From contig NZ_JACCFK010000002.1 in the NCBI RefSeq assembly GCF_013410405.1, positions 1 through 64,000 on the forward strand: a stretch of DNA of 64,000 nucleotides, given 5' to 3'. The stretch is from Amycolatopsis endophytica. Its GTDB lineage: Bacteria; Actinomycetota; Actinomycetes; Mycobacteriales; Pseudonocardiaceae. Under the pieces are notes generated by a model. That model did not search any database. It saw nothing but the letters and a program-made list of their open reading frames with translations, and had not been told where the DNA came from. Below are positions 1 through 9,301 of the stretch, piece by piece; position 1 is the first letter of the stretch; the number at the start of each line of letters is the position of its first letter. Both the position numbers and the translations under genes were made by a program.

Positions 1-100
1 ACCACTCTGCGCGCGCGGGCGGGCAAGAAACCCAGCGCGCACGTGTCCCCACGGGGCGCGTCTTCCGGAGTTCAGGGGTGCGGGACGAGACCAGCCTCCC

Positions 101-538
101 GTGCGAACACCACCCCTTCGCCCGAGCAGCCGCAGCGGCGGCCGGGCTCGACTCCGGGAGAGCCGCGATGCGCCTGACCCGAACCCTCGCCTGCCGCGCA
201 CGCACCACTGGCGCCGCCGGGCGCTGCTGCTGGCCGAACTCGTCGTGCTCGCCCTGCTGACCTCTGGTGCGAGCGCCCGCGGGGACACCGTGGTGCTCGC
301 GCTCGCGGGCAGCGTCGAGGAAGTCCTCAACAACATCCGCAACTGGCTGATGGGCATCCTCGCCGGGCTGGCGACGGTGTTCCTCACCATCGGCGGTGTC
401 CGGCGCGTGTTCGGCGGCGGCGACCCGGGGGAGCAGGAGAAGGCGAAGGAGGCGTTCAAGGCCGCCGGCATCGGCTACGTTCTGGCCGCGCTCGCCCCGC
501 TGGTCGTCGAGGTGCTCAAAGGCATCGTGGGGGCTTGA
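101..538 (+). CDS. TrbC/VirB2-like pilin or small membrane subunit of a type IV secretion system
   Basis: A 145-residue protein with a basic N-terminal third, then three hydrophobic stretches: about residues 41-60 (signal-like), 80-102 and 121-144. The last two flank a short charged loop (GGGDPGEQEKAKEAFK). Signal plus two membrane helices separated by a small polar loop is the plan of TrbC/VirB2 pilins. The first start is a GTG with no clear ribosome site, so the mature N-terminus is uncertain. It sits four bases before a TrbL/VirB6-like reading frame and heads the secretion operon, the usual position for the pilin. The family call rests on topology and context, not on residue identity. Confidence 0.55.
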   Translation: MRTPPLRPSSRSGGRARLRESRDAPDPNPRLPRTHHWRRRALLLAELVVLALLTSGASARGDTVVLALAGSVEEVLNNIRNWLMGILAGLATVFLTIGGVRRVFGGGDPGEQEKAKEAFKAAGIGYVLAALAPLVVEVLKGIVGA

Positions 539-542
539 CGCG

Positions 543-2677
543 ATGCGCCCCTCGAACACGCCGGACGGTCGAGCACTCACCGCTCCGCCATCACGCCGGA
601 AGGTGCGGTTACCCAAGCTGACTCGTGGCCGGGCGCTGGTGGGGCTGGCGGTGAGCCTCGTCGTTCTGTTCGGTGGCACGCTTGCCGTCGCTGCGCTCAA
701 CCCGGCTCGTCGATGGCGCCGCCGGCTGCCGCGCAACCACTGCCGCTTCCGACTGTCGAGCCATGTGAGCCCGGATTGCCGCTGTGCTCGCGGCCTGCGC
801 CGACCACAGCACCGTCGCTGCCCGAGGTGCCCCTGCCACTGCCGACGGGGGCGCCGACCTCGGTCACCTGTTTCCCCGGTTCACTGCAGGACGGGTGCCT
901 CCGTCGCCGACTTCGACCGCTCCGCCGTGCACGGGTGAGGGCTGCATCCCGCAGCCCGGCACCAGCACACCGCCCACGGCGCCCGGTGCCGAACAGCCCG
1001 TTCCGGACGAGGAGACCGGCGACGACTGCGGCCTCACGAACATCGGCGCCTGCATCACCGACGTGATCGACCGGTTTCTTCCGCGCATCGTCGAGAGCGC
1101 GCTCAACCCGCTGCTCGAACTGCTGTCCAAGACGCTGCTGACCACCCCGACGCCGGACTCGCTGCCGCGGGTGGGTGAGCTGTGGGACAACTCCTGGCAG
1201 ATCCTGCTCGTCTCCTACGCCCTGCTGATTCTCATCGCGGGTGTCATCGTGATGGGCTACAGACCGTCCAGACCCGGCACTCGGCCAAGGAGATCGCGCC
1301 GCGCCTCGTGGTGGGGTTCCTGGCCGGTTGCGTTGAGCCTGTGGGTGGCCACCAAGGGCATCCAGATCGCCACGCCCTCGTCGCCGCCATCATGGGCGGC
1401 GGGCTCGACGCGAGTGCCGCCGGCGTGGCTCTGCGCGACCTCGTCATGGGCTCACTCAAAGGCGGCATGTGGATCATCTTCATCGGACTCGTCCTGGCCG
1501 GTTTGCTCGTCGCGCTGCTGGTGACCTACGTCGTGCGAGTCGCGTTGACGATCATCCTCATCGTCGCCGCGCCGCTGGCGCTGATGTTCCACGCCCTGCC
1601 GCAGACCGAGGGCATCGCCTACTGGTGGTGGAAAGCCTACGGCGGCTGCCTCGCGATCCAGCTCGGCCAGAGCCTGACCCTGATCACCGCGTTGAAGGTG
1701 TTCTTCACCCCCGGCGGATTCACCGTGTTCGGGCCGACCGCCTCCGGGCTCATCAACCTGCTCGTCGCTCTCGCGCTGATGTACTCCTGCTCAAAATCCC
1801 GTTCTGGATCCTGGGCTCGATCCGCGGTGGAGGCGGCCGCAGCCTGATCGGATCGCTCGTCCGGGGCTTCCTCGCCTACAAGACGTTCGGGCTTCTGGGC
1901 GGGGCGGCGGAAAGCCCCGGAGGCCCCGAGCTACCGGCGGTGGCAACAGCCTTGGCAGCTCGTCCACGCGCTCAGCGGAGCCGAGGACCACCGCGGGCGG
2001 GCAGTACGTGTTGCCGCTGCCGGCCTGCGCCGGACCCGGCCCAAGCCCACACCGAAGAACACTCCGGAGCCGAAACCACCACCGCGCAATCCCGGTCGTC
2101 AACTGGCGCTGCCGCTGGGCGATGACTGGCCCGAAAACAAGCCGGTGCTCGGCCGCGACGGCAGTACCGCCTGCCCTTCGACGTTCCGCGCGCAGCGCCA
2201 CCTTCAGCGGCCACGGGAGCTGCGGGAACGAGCGGTCGACGGGCGCCTCGCGGGCGCACCGGGAAACAACTCGAGCTGCCGTTCGACCCCTACCAGGGCA
2301 ACCGGCCGCTCCGGTCCGGCCAGTACCCACTGCCGCTGGACGGACTGCGCAAGGTGCCTCGGCCGGCGAGCCCGCCACCGCCTCCCGCTCGTCGCGGAAC
2401 CGGCCGGCGCGTGATCCAGCCGCCGCTGCCCTTTGACCCCTACGAGGGCAACCGACCGACCCGGTCCGGTCAGTACCCGCTGCCCCTGGACGGCCTGAAA
2501 CACGTGCCGCCCAAGCCCGCGCCGCCACCACCGCCCAAGCCACGTGCACCGAAGGCCGGACGGCAGTTGCGACTCCCGCTCGACCTGCCCAAGCCCGCCA
2601 AGACGCCGCCCCCGCGCGTGACCCCGCCACCGCCGACGAACGTGCGACGGCGCAAGCCAGGAGGTAGCACGTCATGA
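543..2677 (+). pseudogene. TrbL/VirB6-like polytopic membrane protein with proline-rich tail, broken by about nine frameshifts
   Basis: One protein can be read from ATG 543 to TGA 2677 only by changing frame near 702, 896, 1258, 1322, 1371, 1790, 1915, 2020 and 2162. Pieced together it has an N-terminal helix (GLAVSLVVLFGGTLAV), a proline/threonine-rich extracellular stretch with cysteines, then about five more membrane helices (for example ILLVSYALLILIAGVIVMGY and GMWIIFIGLVLAGLLVALL), and a proline-rich tail. This is the TrbL/VirB6 channel plan, and it lies between the pilin-like gene and PrgI. Eight of the nine shifts have the sign of a single lost base, often in a G/C run. The gene may therefore be intact in the organism and damaged only in the assembly. 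Natural decay is the alternative. Confidence 0.6.
2008..2677 (+). repeat. Tandem proline-rich modules coding for the TrbL-like tail
   Basis: The tail alternates two motifs with a period of about 150 bases (50 residues). One is GQYxLPLDGL, seen near 2008 as GQYVLPLP, near 2160 as GQYRLPFDV, and near 2317 and 2470 as GQYPLPLDGL. The other is (K/R)QLxLPx, at 2100 as RQLALPL, at 2267 as KQLELPF, at 2417 in variant form, and at 2564 as RQLRLPL. The two central units share FDPYxGNRPxRSGQYPLPLDGL, each followed by a PxPPPPP spacer. The pattern needs the frame corrections described for the parent gene. Confidence 0.7.
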
Positions 2678-3837
2678 CCGAACCCGTTCGCATTCCCGCC
2701 GACGTCGACATGCACGACCGCGTGCTCGGCCCGCTCACCGCGCGCCAGCTGGGCATCCTCGCCGCGGCCGGAGCGGCGCTGTACCTGGTGTGGCTCGTCA
2801 CGCGCGCGTTCCTGCCGATCCCGCTCTTCGCCGCCTTCGCGGTTCCGGTCGGCGCGGCGTCGGTGATGCTCGCCCTGGGCAAGCGCGACGGTGTCCCGCT
2901 GGACAAGCTCCTGATCGCCGCGATCCGCCAGCGGATCGCTCCGCGACACCGCGTCGCCGCGCCGGAAGGCGTCCGTCCGGCGCCCGCGTGGCTCACCGCG
3001 AACGCGGACCAGGGAGCCGGCCGCCGCGGGCCAGCGTCCGAGGCTGAACCCGTCTCCCCGACCGCGCTGCGCCTGCCGGCTGAGGCAGTCACGGAGACCG
3101 GCGTGGTGGACCTGGGCCCGGACGGGTTGACGGTCGTCGCCGTCGCGAGCACGGTGAACTTCGCGCTCCGGACACCGGCCGAGCAGGAGGCACTGGTCGC
3201 CTCGTTCGGGCGCTACCTGCACTCACTGACCGCCCCGGTCCAGGTGCTGGTGCGCACCGAGCGTCTCGACCTCTCCGCTCAGATCGCCGAGCTGCGCGAG
3301 CGCGCGGGTGGCCTGCCGCACCCGGCGTTGGAAGCGGCCGCGGTCGAGCACGCCGACTACCTGGTCCAGCTCGGGCAGGAGTCCGATCTGCTGCGACGGC
3401 AGGTGCTGCTCGTGCTGCGGGAACCGCTCGCCGCAGCCGACCCTCCTGACGGACTCGGCGGCCCTGGGGCGCTGGCCGCTCTGCAGGGCCGCCGCAACCG
3501 GACGCCCGGCCAGGCCGACGCCGCCGCACGACGAGCGGCCGAGTCACGCCTGGTGCGCCGCCTCACCGAAGCCGTGGAGCTGCTGTCCCCAGCCGGGATC
3601 ACGGTGACCCCGCTCGACGCGGGGCAGGCCACCGCGGTCCTGGCCTCGGCGTGCAACCCCGACAGCCTCTTGCCCCCATCAGCCGGGCTCGCCGGCGCGG
3701 ATGAGGTCATCACTACCGCTTCGGACCCGGCGGATGACGACGCCGCCCGGTGGCGTGCGGATGCACGTGCAGAGGACGAGCCCGCGTGGGGCGAGGACGA
3801 CTGGGACTACGAGGACGAGCGAGAGGAGCAGTTCTGA
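2674..3837 (+). CDS. PrgI-family (VirB3-like) membrane protein of the type IV secretion system
   Basis: A 387-residue protein. Residues 1-35 contain the soluble lead-in PVRIPADVDMHDRVLGPLT, followed by two close hydrophobic segments at about 26-46 and 49-70 (GILAAAGAALYLVWLV; IPLFAAFAVPVGAASVMLAL). A basic LIAAIRQR segment follows, then a long soluble C-terminal part ending in an acidic tail (DDWDYEDEREEQF). Two N-terminal helices after a PADV/E lead is the PrgI/VirB3 pattern of Gram-positive systems. ATG 2674 overlaps the upstream stop by four bases and has an AGGAGGT site. The stop overlaps the VirB4 start by one base. VirB3 next to VirB4 is the canonical order. Confidence 0.75.
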   Translation: MTEPVRIPADVDMHDRVLGPLTARQLGILAAAGAALYLVWLVTRAFLPIPLFAAFAVPVGAASVMLALGKRDGVPLDKLLIAAIRQRIAPRHRVAAPEGVRPAPAWLTANADQGAGRRGPASEAEPVSPTALRLPAEAVTETGVVDLGPDGLTVVAVASTVNFALRTPAEQEALVASFGRYLHSLTAPVQVLVRTERLDLSAQIAELRERAGGLPHPALEAAAVEHADYLVQLGQESDLLRRQVLLVLREPLAAADPPDGLGGPGALAALQGRRNRTPGQADAAARRAAESRLVRRLTEAVELLSPAGITVTPLDAGQATAVLASACNPDSLLPPSAGLAGADEVITTASDPADDDAARWRADARAEDEPAWGEDDWDYEDEREEQF

Positions 3838-5702
3838 TGCGCCATCGCAGCCACCACCGTCGGCCTGGCCAACCGGCCTCCCCGGCCGCAGCCGCATTCA
3901 CGCCGGACGCCCTGTCGGTGGGGGCGCGGCACCTGGAGGTCGGCGGCGAATGGGTCGCCAGCTTCGCGGTCATCGGCTACCCGCGCGAGGTGCACCCCGG
4001 CTGGCTGGCTCCGCTGCTGACCTACCCCGGCCGCTTGGACGTCTCCGTGCACGTCGAGCCGATCGACCCTGCCACCGCCGCCGCCCGGTTGAAGAAGCAG
4101 CTCGCCAAGCTCGAGGCCGGCCGACGCCACACCGCCGAGCACGGCCGGCTGTTCGACCCCCACGTCGAGGCCGCCACCGAAGACGCCTACGACCTGTCCT
4201 CCCGCGTCGCCCGAGGCGAGGGCAAGCTGTTCCGCGTCGGGCTGTACCTGACCATCCACGCCACCACCCAACGCGCTCTCGCCGAGGAAGTCGCGGCACT
4301 GCGGTCACTGTGCGCCAGCCTGCTGCTGGACGCCAAGCACACCACCTACCGCAGCCTCCAGGGGTGGGTGTCGACCTTGCCGCTGAGCCTGGACCTGATC
4401 GGCATGCGCCGCACCTTCGACACCGCAGCGTTGTCGGCCGCGTTCCCGTTCACCAGCCCGGACCTGCCCGCGCCTGATCCGACCTCGGTCGCGGCACCGG
4501 CCGGGGTGCTCTACGGGTACAACATCGGCTCCCAGGGGCTGGTCCACTGGGACCGCTTCGGCGAGGGCATGCACAACCACAACTCGGTCATCCTTGGCCG
4601 CTCGGGCGCGGGGAAGTCATACCTGGTCAAGTTGGAGCTGCTGCGTTCGCTGTACCGCGGGATCGAGGTCGCCGTTGTCGATCCGGAGGACGAGTATGCC
4701 CGGCTCGCGGCCGCCGTCGGGGGAACCAACGTCCACCTCGGCGTGCCCGGAGTTCGGCTCAACCCGTTCGATTTGCCCATCCACACGCGGCCGGACGGAC
4801 GACGCACCGCACCGAAGGACGCGCTCGTTCGGCGCAGCCTGTTCCTGCACACCGCGATCGAAGTTCTTCTCGGCGGTGAACCGTCGGCAGCCGAGCGGGC
4901 CGCGCTGGACCGCGCGATCGCCGCGACCTACCAGAGCGTGGGCATCACCACCGATCCCCGCACCTGGACCCGACCCTCACCCGAGCTGCGCACACTGCGA
5001 GAAAAGCTCGCTAGCTCCGGTGACGGTGCCGGCCGCGAGCTCGCCGCGCGGTTGCATCCGTTCGTCGAGGGCGCGTTCAAGCAGCTCTTCGACGGGCCCA
5101 GCACCGTTCAACCCGAGGGACAGCTCGTGGTGTTCAGCCTCCGCGACCTGCCCGACGAGCTGAAAGCGATCGGCACGCTGCTCACGCTCGACGTCATCTG
5201 GCGGCGAGTGTCGAACCCCGCGATCCGCCGGCCGCGGATGGTGGCGGTGGACGAGGCATGGCTTTTGCTGCAAGACAAGGCCGGTGCCGAGTTCTTGTTC
5301 CGTTCGGCGAAAGCCTTCCGCAAGTACTGGGCCGGTCTGACAGTGGCGACCCAGGACGTCGACGACGTCCTCGGCACCGACCTCGGCAAAGCCGTCGTGG
5401 CCAACGCGGCCACCCAGATCCTGCTCCGGCAGGCCCCGCAAGCCATCGACGAGATCGCCCGCACCTTCACCCTCTCCGCCGGAGAACGCCAGTTCCTGCT
5501 CGCAGCCGACCGCGGCCAGGGACTGCTGTCGACCGGAACCCAGCGCGTGGCCTTCCAGAGCATGGCGTCGCCGACCGAGCACTACCTGATCACCAGCGAT
5601 CCGGCCGAACTCGCCGAGCAAGACGACGACCAGGCTGCCGCGTTCGTCGACCTCGGTCCTCAGCCCGTCGAGGGCGAGGAAATCAGCCTCGATGCCCCTT
5701 GA
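3837..5702 (+). CDS. VirB4-like conjugation ATPase
   Basis: A 621-residue protein starting at the ATG that shares its A with the PrgI stop codon. The N-terminal 200 residues form the VirB4 coupling domain. The P-loop GRSGAGKS is at residues 254-261 and the Walker B run MVAVDEAW has the acidic pair D472-E473, followed by the conserved TQDVDDVLG element. Length and order match VirB4/TraC ATPases that energise pilus assembly and substrate transfer at the inner face of the membrane. A Walker A, a Walker B and a C-terminal AAA fold are all present, so it looks functional although the neighbouring channel gene appears broken. It overlaps the next gene by 11 bases. Confidence 0.9.
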   Translation: MRHRSHHRRPGQPASPAAAAFTPDALSVGARHLEVGGEWVASFAVIGYPREVHPGWLAPLLTYPGRLDVSVHVEPIDPATAAARLKKQLAKLEAGRRHTAEHGRLFDPHVEAATEDAYDLSSRVARGEGKLFRVGLYLTIHATTQRALAEEVAALRSLCASLLLDAKHTTYRSLQGWVSTLPLSLDLIGMRRTFDTAALSAAFPFTSPDLPAPDPTSVAAPAGVLYGYNIGSQGLVHWDRFGEGMHNHNSVILGRSGAGKSYLVKLELLRSLYRGIEVAVVDPEDEYARLAAAVGGTNVHLGVPGVRLNPFDLPIHTRPDGRRTAPKDALVRRSLFLHTAIEVLLGGEPSAAERAALDRAIAATYQSVGITTDPRTWTRPSPELRTLREKLASSGDGAGRELAARLHPFVEGAFKQLFDGPSTVQPEGQLVVFSLRDLPDELKAIGTLLTLDVIWRRVSNPAIRRPRMVAVDEAWLLLQDKAGAEFLFRSAKAFRKYWAGLTVATQDVDDVLGTDLGKAVVANAATQILLRQAPQAIDEIARTFTLSAGERQFLLAADRGQGLLSTGTQRVAFQSMASPTEHYLITSDPAELAEQDDDQAAAFVDLGPQPVEGEEISLDAP

Positions 5703-8259
5703 TCACTGGGAGACGCGTCCTATGTGGATACGTTCCGCTTCCGCCGATTGGCTAGAGAACTACCTGCGTGACCCTGCTGGTGCGTTGGTCGCGTTGCTGA
5801 GCCGACTCCGCGATCTCGCCGTGGATGAAGGCCCGATCGCCGTGCCGGTGCTCGCCGTGCTTATCGCGACGCTCTTCGCCGGGCGAAGGTGGTGGGCGCG
5901 ACGGTGCCACGAGCGACTCGTCGCCGACGCACGTCAAGTCACCGTGCTCGCCCCTCCCACCGTCGATCCAGCCGGCGGCGCCGCGCTGTGGTCCAACCTC
6001 GTGGGCCTTCTGCGGCCCGGCTGGCGACGGGCGCTCACCGGACAACCGCACGTGGCCTGCGAGTACGTGTTCTCCGAGGCAGGGGTTGCGATCCGGTTGT
6101 GGGTGCCCGGCGCCATCCCACCCGGCCTCGTCGAGCGCGCCCTCGAGGCCACGTGGCCCGGCGCCCACACCCAGGTGCGGCCTGCTGAGCCGCCACTGCC
6201 AGCTCCCCGCGACGGCGAGCGGCGGCTCGTAGTCGGCGGCGAGCTGCGGCTCGCGCGGTCGGAGGCACTGCCTATTCGCACGGCCTTCGAGGCCGACCCG
6301 ATCCGCGCGCTGATCGGCGCGCCGGTCGGACTGGGTCGCAACGAGCACGCCTGCGTGCAGGTCCTGGCCCGCCCGGTCACCGGCCGCCGCGTCCAACGAG
6401 CCCGCCGCGCCGCCCGGCAGGTCCACACCGGCAGTTCGGTGCGGCTGGTCGGCCGCCTGCTGGACGCGGTCACCCCTGGGATGTCACGAACCCGCCGCAC
6501 GACGCTGCACCGCACGAAGACCGGTGCTCTGCATAGCGACCCGCAAACCTCGCTCGAGTACGCGGCACAAAACCGGGCCATCGTCGCCAAGCAGCGCGGC
6601 AGCCAGTTCGAGACCGTCGTCCGCTACGCCGTCGCCACCATCCTCCCCTCAAGTGCCGACGCCGACGCTGTCAGCGCAGCCCGAGAGGTCGCCCGCGGGC
6701 GCGCACACGCCCTCGCCGCATCGTTCGCCTCCTACACCGAGCACAACCACTACACGCGACACCGCCTTCGCCGCCCCGAGCAGGTGATCGGCTCCCGGCT
6801 TCTGGCGCGGGGCGACCTGCTGTCGGTGCCTGAGCTGGCCGCGATAGCCCACCTCCCGACCGACGAGGCCATCCCGGGGCTGCAGCGCGCCGGGGCCCGC
6901 GCCATTGCGCCTCCACCTGGCATCGCCGTCCCAGGGCCCGAAGCCAAACCGCTCGGCGTCACCGACACCGGCCACGAACGGCCCGTCGCCCTGCGAGTCC
7001 CCGACGCCCGACACCATCTGCACGTGCTAGGCGCGACCGGCTCCGGCAAATCGACCTTGCTGGGCACGATCGTCCTGGCCGACGCCGAGGCCGGCCGCGG
7101 AACCGTCCTGATCGATCCCAAAGGCGATCTCGTCACCGACGTCCTGTCCCGGCTACCCCGCTCCGCGGCCGACCGGGTCGTGCTCTTCGACGCCGACAGC
7201 AAGGTCCGCCCACCATGCCTCAACCCGCTGGACGGCGGCGAAACCGACCTGATGGTGGACAACCTCGTCTCCGTGTTCCGCCGGGTCTACTCAGCGTTCT
7301 GGGGCCCGCGCACCGACGACGTGATGCGCGCGGCCTGCCTGACCCTCCGGTCCCAGGAAGGCGTCGCCACCCTCGCGGACCTGCCGAAACTGCTGGCCGA
7401 CGAAGCCTTCCGCAGCCGCGTCACCGCCGGCATCACCGATCCGGTCCTACGTGGCTTCTGGTCCTGGTATGAGGAGCTCACCGACTCGGCCCGCTCGCAG
7501 GTCATCAGCCCGTTGATGAACAAGCTCCGCGCCTTCCTGCTGCGCCCCTTCGTCCGCGCCGCCATCGCGGGAGGACACTCCACAGTCGACCTCGACCAAG
7601 TGCTCGATGGTGGCATCTGTTTGGTGCGAATCCCGAAGGGCTCGTTGGGGGAGGAGACCACCCGGTTGGTCGGGTCGCTGGTCGTGGCGCGCACCTGGCA
7701 GGCGATCACCGGCCGCGCGCGCATCCCTCAGCGTCGTCGCAGGGACGCGAGCCTGGTGATCGACGAGTGCCACAACTTCCTCAACCTGCCCTATCCGATC
7801 GAGGACATGCTCGCCGAGGCCCGCGGGTTCCGAACCTCGATGACGCTGGCGCACCAGCACCTCGGCCAGCTTCCCCGCGAACTCCGCGAAGGTATCTCGA
7901 CCAACGCACGCAGCAAGATCTTCTTCAACGCCTCGCCCGAAGACGCACGTGAGCTGGCCCGCCACACCGCGCCACGGCTATCTGACCACGACCTGGCCCA
8001 CCTCGGCGCCTACCACGCCGCCGCCCGACTCGTCCTGAACGGCGAAGAGGCACAGCCGTTCACCCTTCGCACCCTGCCGCTCCCGCCACCGGTTCCCGGT
8101 CGCGCACGCGCAATCCGCGCCGCCGCTCGTCGCGCCACGCCCGTCACCAGGCTCGGCACCACGAGGCTGAGCGGTAGGTCGCCGGGCAGCGCGGCACCCG
8201 CCAACCGCACCGAGCGAGTCACCGGCGCACACAGCGCTGATCCCCGGCGGCGCAGCTGA
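5692..8259 (+). CDS. VirD4/TraG-type coupling ATPase
   Basis: An 855-residue protein. After a hydrophobic segment near residues 44-62 there is a long actinobacterial-specific region, then a motor domain. This has P-loop GATGSGKST at 447-455, the DPKGD element just after it, and Walker B SLVIDECHNF with D691-E692. These are hallmarks of TraG/TraD/VirD4 coupling proteins, which bring the relaxosome or other substrates to the secretion channel. Start 5692 overlaps VirB4. An alternative ATG at 5722 gives 845 residues and neither has a strong ribosome site. The order VirB4 then VirD4 then relaxation protein supports a conjugation role. Confidence 0.85.
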   Translation: MPLDHWETRPMWIRSASADWLENYLRDPAGALVALLSRLRDLAVDEGPIAVPVLAVLIATLFAGRRWWARRCHERLVADARQVTVLAPPTVDPAGGAALWSNLVGLLRPGWRRALTGQPHVACEYVFSEAGVAIRLWVPGAIPPGLVERALEATWPGAHTQVRPAEPPLPAPRDGERRLVVGGELRLARSEALPIRTAFEADPIRALIGAPVGLGRNEHACVQVLARPVTGRRVQRARRAARQVHTGSSVRLVGRLLDAVTPGMSRTRRTTLHRTKTGALHSDPQTSLEYAAQNRAIVAKQRGSQFETVVRYAVATILPSSADADAVSAAREVARGRAHALAASFASYTEHNHYTRHRLRRPEQVIGSRLLARGDLLSVPELAAIAHLPTDEAIPGLQRAGARAIAPPPGIAVPGPEAKPLGVTDTGHERPVALRVPDARHHLHVLGATGSGKSTLLGTIVLADAEAGRGTVLIDPKGDLVTDVLSRLPRSAADRVVLFDADSKVRPPCLNPLDGGETDLMVDNLVSVFRRVYSAFWGPRTDDVMRAACLTLRSQEGVATLADLPKLLADEAFRSRVTAGITDPVLRGFWSWYEELTDSARSQVISPLMNKLRAFLLRPFVRAAIAGGHSTVDLDQVLDGGICLVRIPKGSLGEETTRLVGSLVVARTWQAITGRARIPQRRRRDASLVIDECHNFLNLPYPIEDMLAEARGFRTSMTLAHQHLGQLPRELREGISTNARSKIFFNASPEDARELARHTAPRLSDHDLAHLGAYHAAARLVLNGEEAQPFTLRTLPLPPPVPGRARAIRAAARRATPVTRLGTTRLSGRSPGSAAPANRTERVTGAHSADPRRRS

Positions 8260-8291
8260 ACCCATCCAACTTGACCTCGTTGGAGGCGACC

Positions 8292-9293
8292 TTGATCACC
8301 AACCCGACTCCCCAGCGAGCGCTGCGTGGACACAGGCCCGCTCGCCCGAGCCCGCGCGTCGCGAATTCGGCCGAGCACCAGGCTGCGCTGGCGGTGCGGC
8401 TGACGCCGCGGGACAAATGGATCGCCCGGATGCTGTGGGAGCACCGGGTCCTGACCTCGCACCAGGTCACCGCCCTCGCGTTTCCCAGCTTCAGGTCAGG
8501 ACGCCAGCGGCTGCGCGAGCTCTACCTGTGGGGCGTGGTGGACCGCTTCCAGCCGTTCGTCACCGTCGGGACAGCGCCGATGCATTACGTGCTCGCCCCG
8601 GCCGGCGCCACGGTGCTCGCCGCTGAGGACGGCCGGGACGTCAAGGAGATGGGCTACCGGCACGACCGCGCCTTCGCCGTCGCACACAGCCTGCGGCTCG
8701 CACACACCGTCGGGGTGAACGAGTGGTTCACCACCCTCGTCGCCCGCGCACGCCACGAGCCGGGCGCCTTGACGGCCTGGTGGTCCGAGACACGGTGCAG
8801 CCGTCACTTCGGCGACCTCGTCCGGCCCGACGCCTACGGCCGGTGGCAGCAGGGGGACCGGCAGATCGAGTGGTTCCTGGAGTACGACTTCGGCACCGAG
8901 CCCCTGGCCAAGCTTGCCGGGAAACTGTCCGGCTACGCCGCCCTGGCGGAAGCCACCGGCATCACCACCCCAGTGCTGGTGTGGCTGCCGACCTCGCGCC
9001 GGGAGGTCAACGCCCGCCGGGTACTCGCCCGAGCTCAGGCTCAGCTGACCGAGCCGCACACCGTGCCCGTCGCGACCGCGGCGGCCGCCCTGCTCGACCC
9101 CGACGCCGCACACCCGAGCCCCGCCGACGAGGTCTGGCTTCCCCTCGACCCCCGAGGGCCGTTGCGCCGACGGACACTCGCCGGCCTCGCCGACGCCTGG
9201 CCCGGCCTCCCGCCACCGGTCGCCGCGGACGACACCGCGCCCGGCCCGGTGCCGCCTCCGCCCTCGCCGATGCCGCCCCCGCCACAGCGGTAG
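8292..9293 (+). CDS. Replication-relaxation family protein
   Basis: About 333 residues from TTG 8292, chosen because a GGAGG lies five bases upstream. A farther TTG at 8271 lacks one. Residues 30-100 contain a winged-helix-like segment (RLTPRDKWIARMLWEHRVLTSHQVTALAFP) typical of actinobacterial replication-relaxation proteins. These are plasmid and conjugative-element proteins thought to act in origin processing. The middle has a WFLEYDFGTEPLAKLAGKL stretch resembling a nuclease-like core (E, D, E/K). The C-terminus is proline rich and probably disordered. It follows the coupling protein, where a relaxosome gene would be expected. The catalytic role is not established from sequence. Confidence 0.7.
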   Translation: MITNPTPQRALRGHRPARPSPRVANSAEHQAALAVRLTPRDKWIARMLWEHRVLTSHQVTALAFPSFRSGRQRLRELYLWGVVDRFQPFVTVGTAPMHYVLAPAGATVLAAEDGRDVKEMGYRHDRAFAVAHSLRLAHTVGVNEWFTTLVARARHEPGALTAWWSETRCSRHFGDLVRPDAYGRWQQGDRQIEWFLEYDFGTEPLAKLAGKLSGYAALAEATGITTPVLVWLPTSRREVNARRVLARAQAQLTEPHTVPVATAAAALLDPDAAHPSPADEVWLPLDPRGPLRRRTLAGLADAWPGLPPPVAADDTAPGPVPPPPSPMPPPPQR

Positions 9294-9301
9294 GCGCGCA
9301 G

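Noticed and set aside
2100..2677. Repeats considered as a possible CRISPR or iteron array
   Set aside because: The repeats are in coding sequence, diverged at the DNA level and explained by a protein module.
1791..3152. Long leftward open frame of 453 codons opposite the TrbL/PrgI genes
   Set aside because: Arg/Ala/Gly-rich shadow of the real rightward genes. High-GC DNA keeps antisense frames open, and it contains no recognisable domain.
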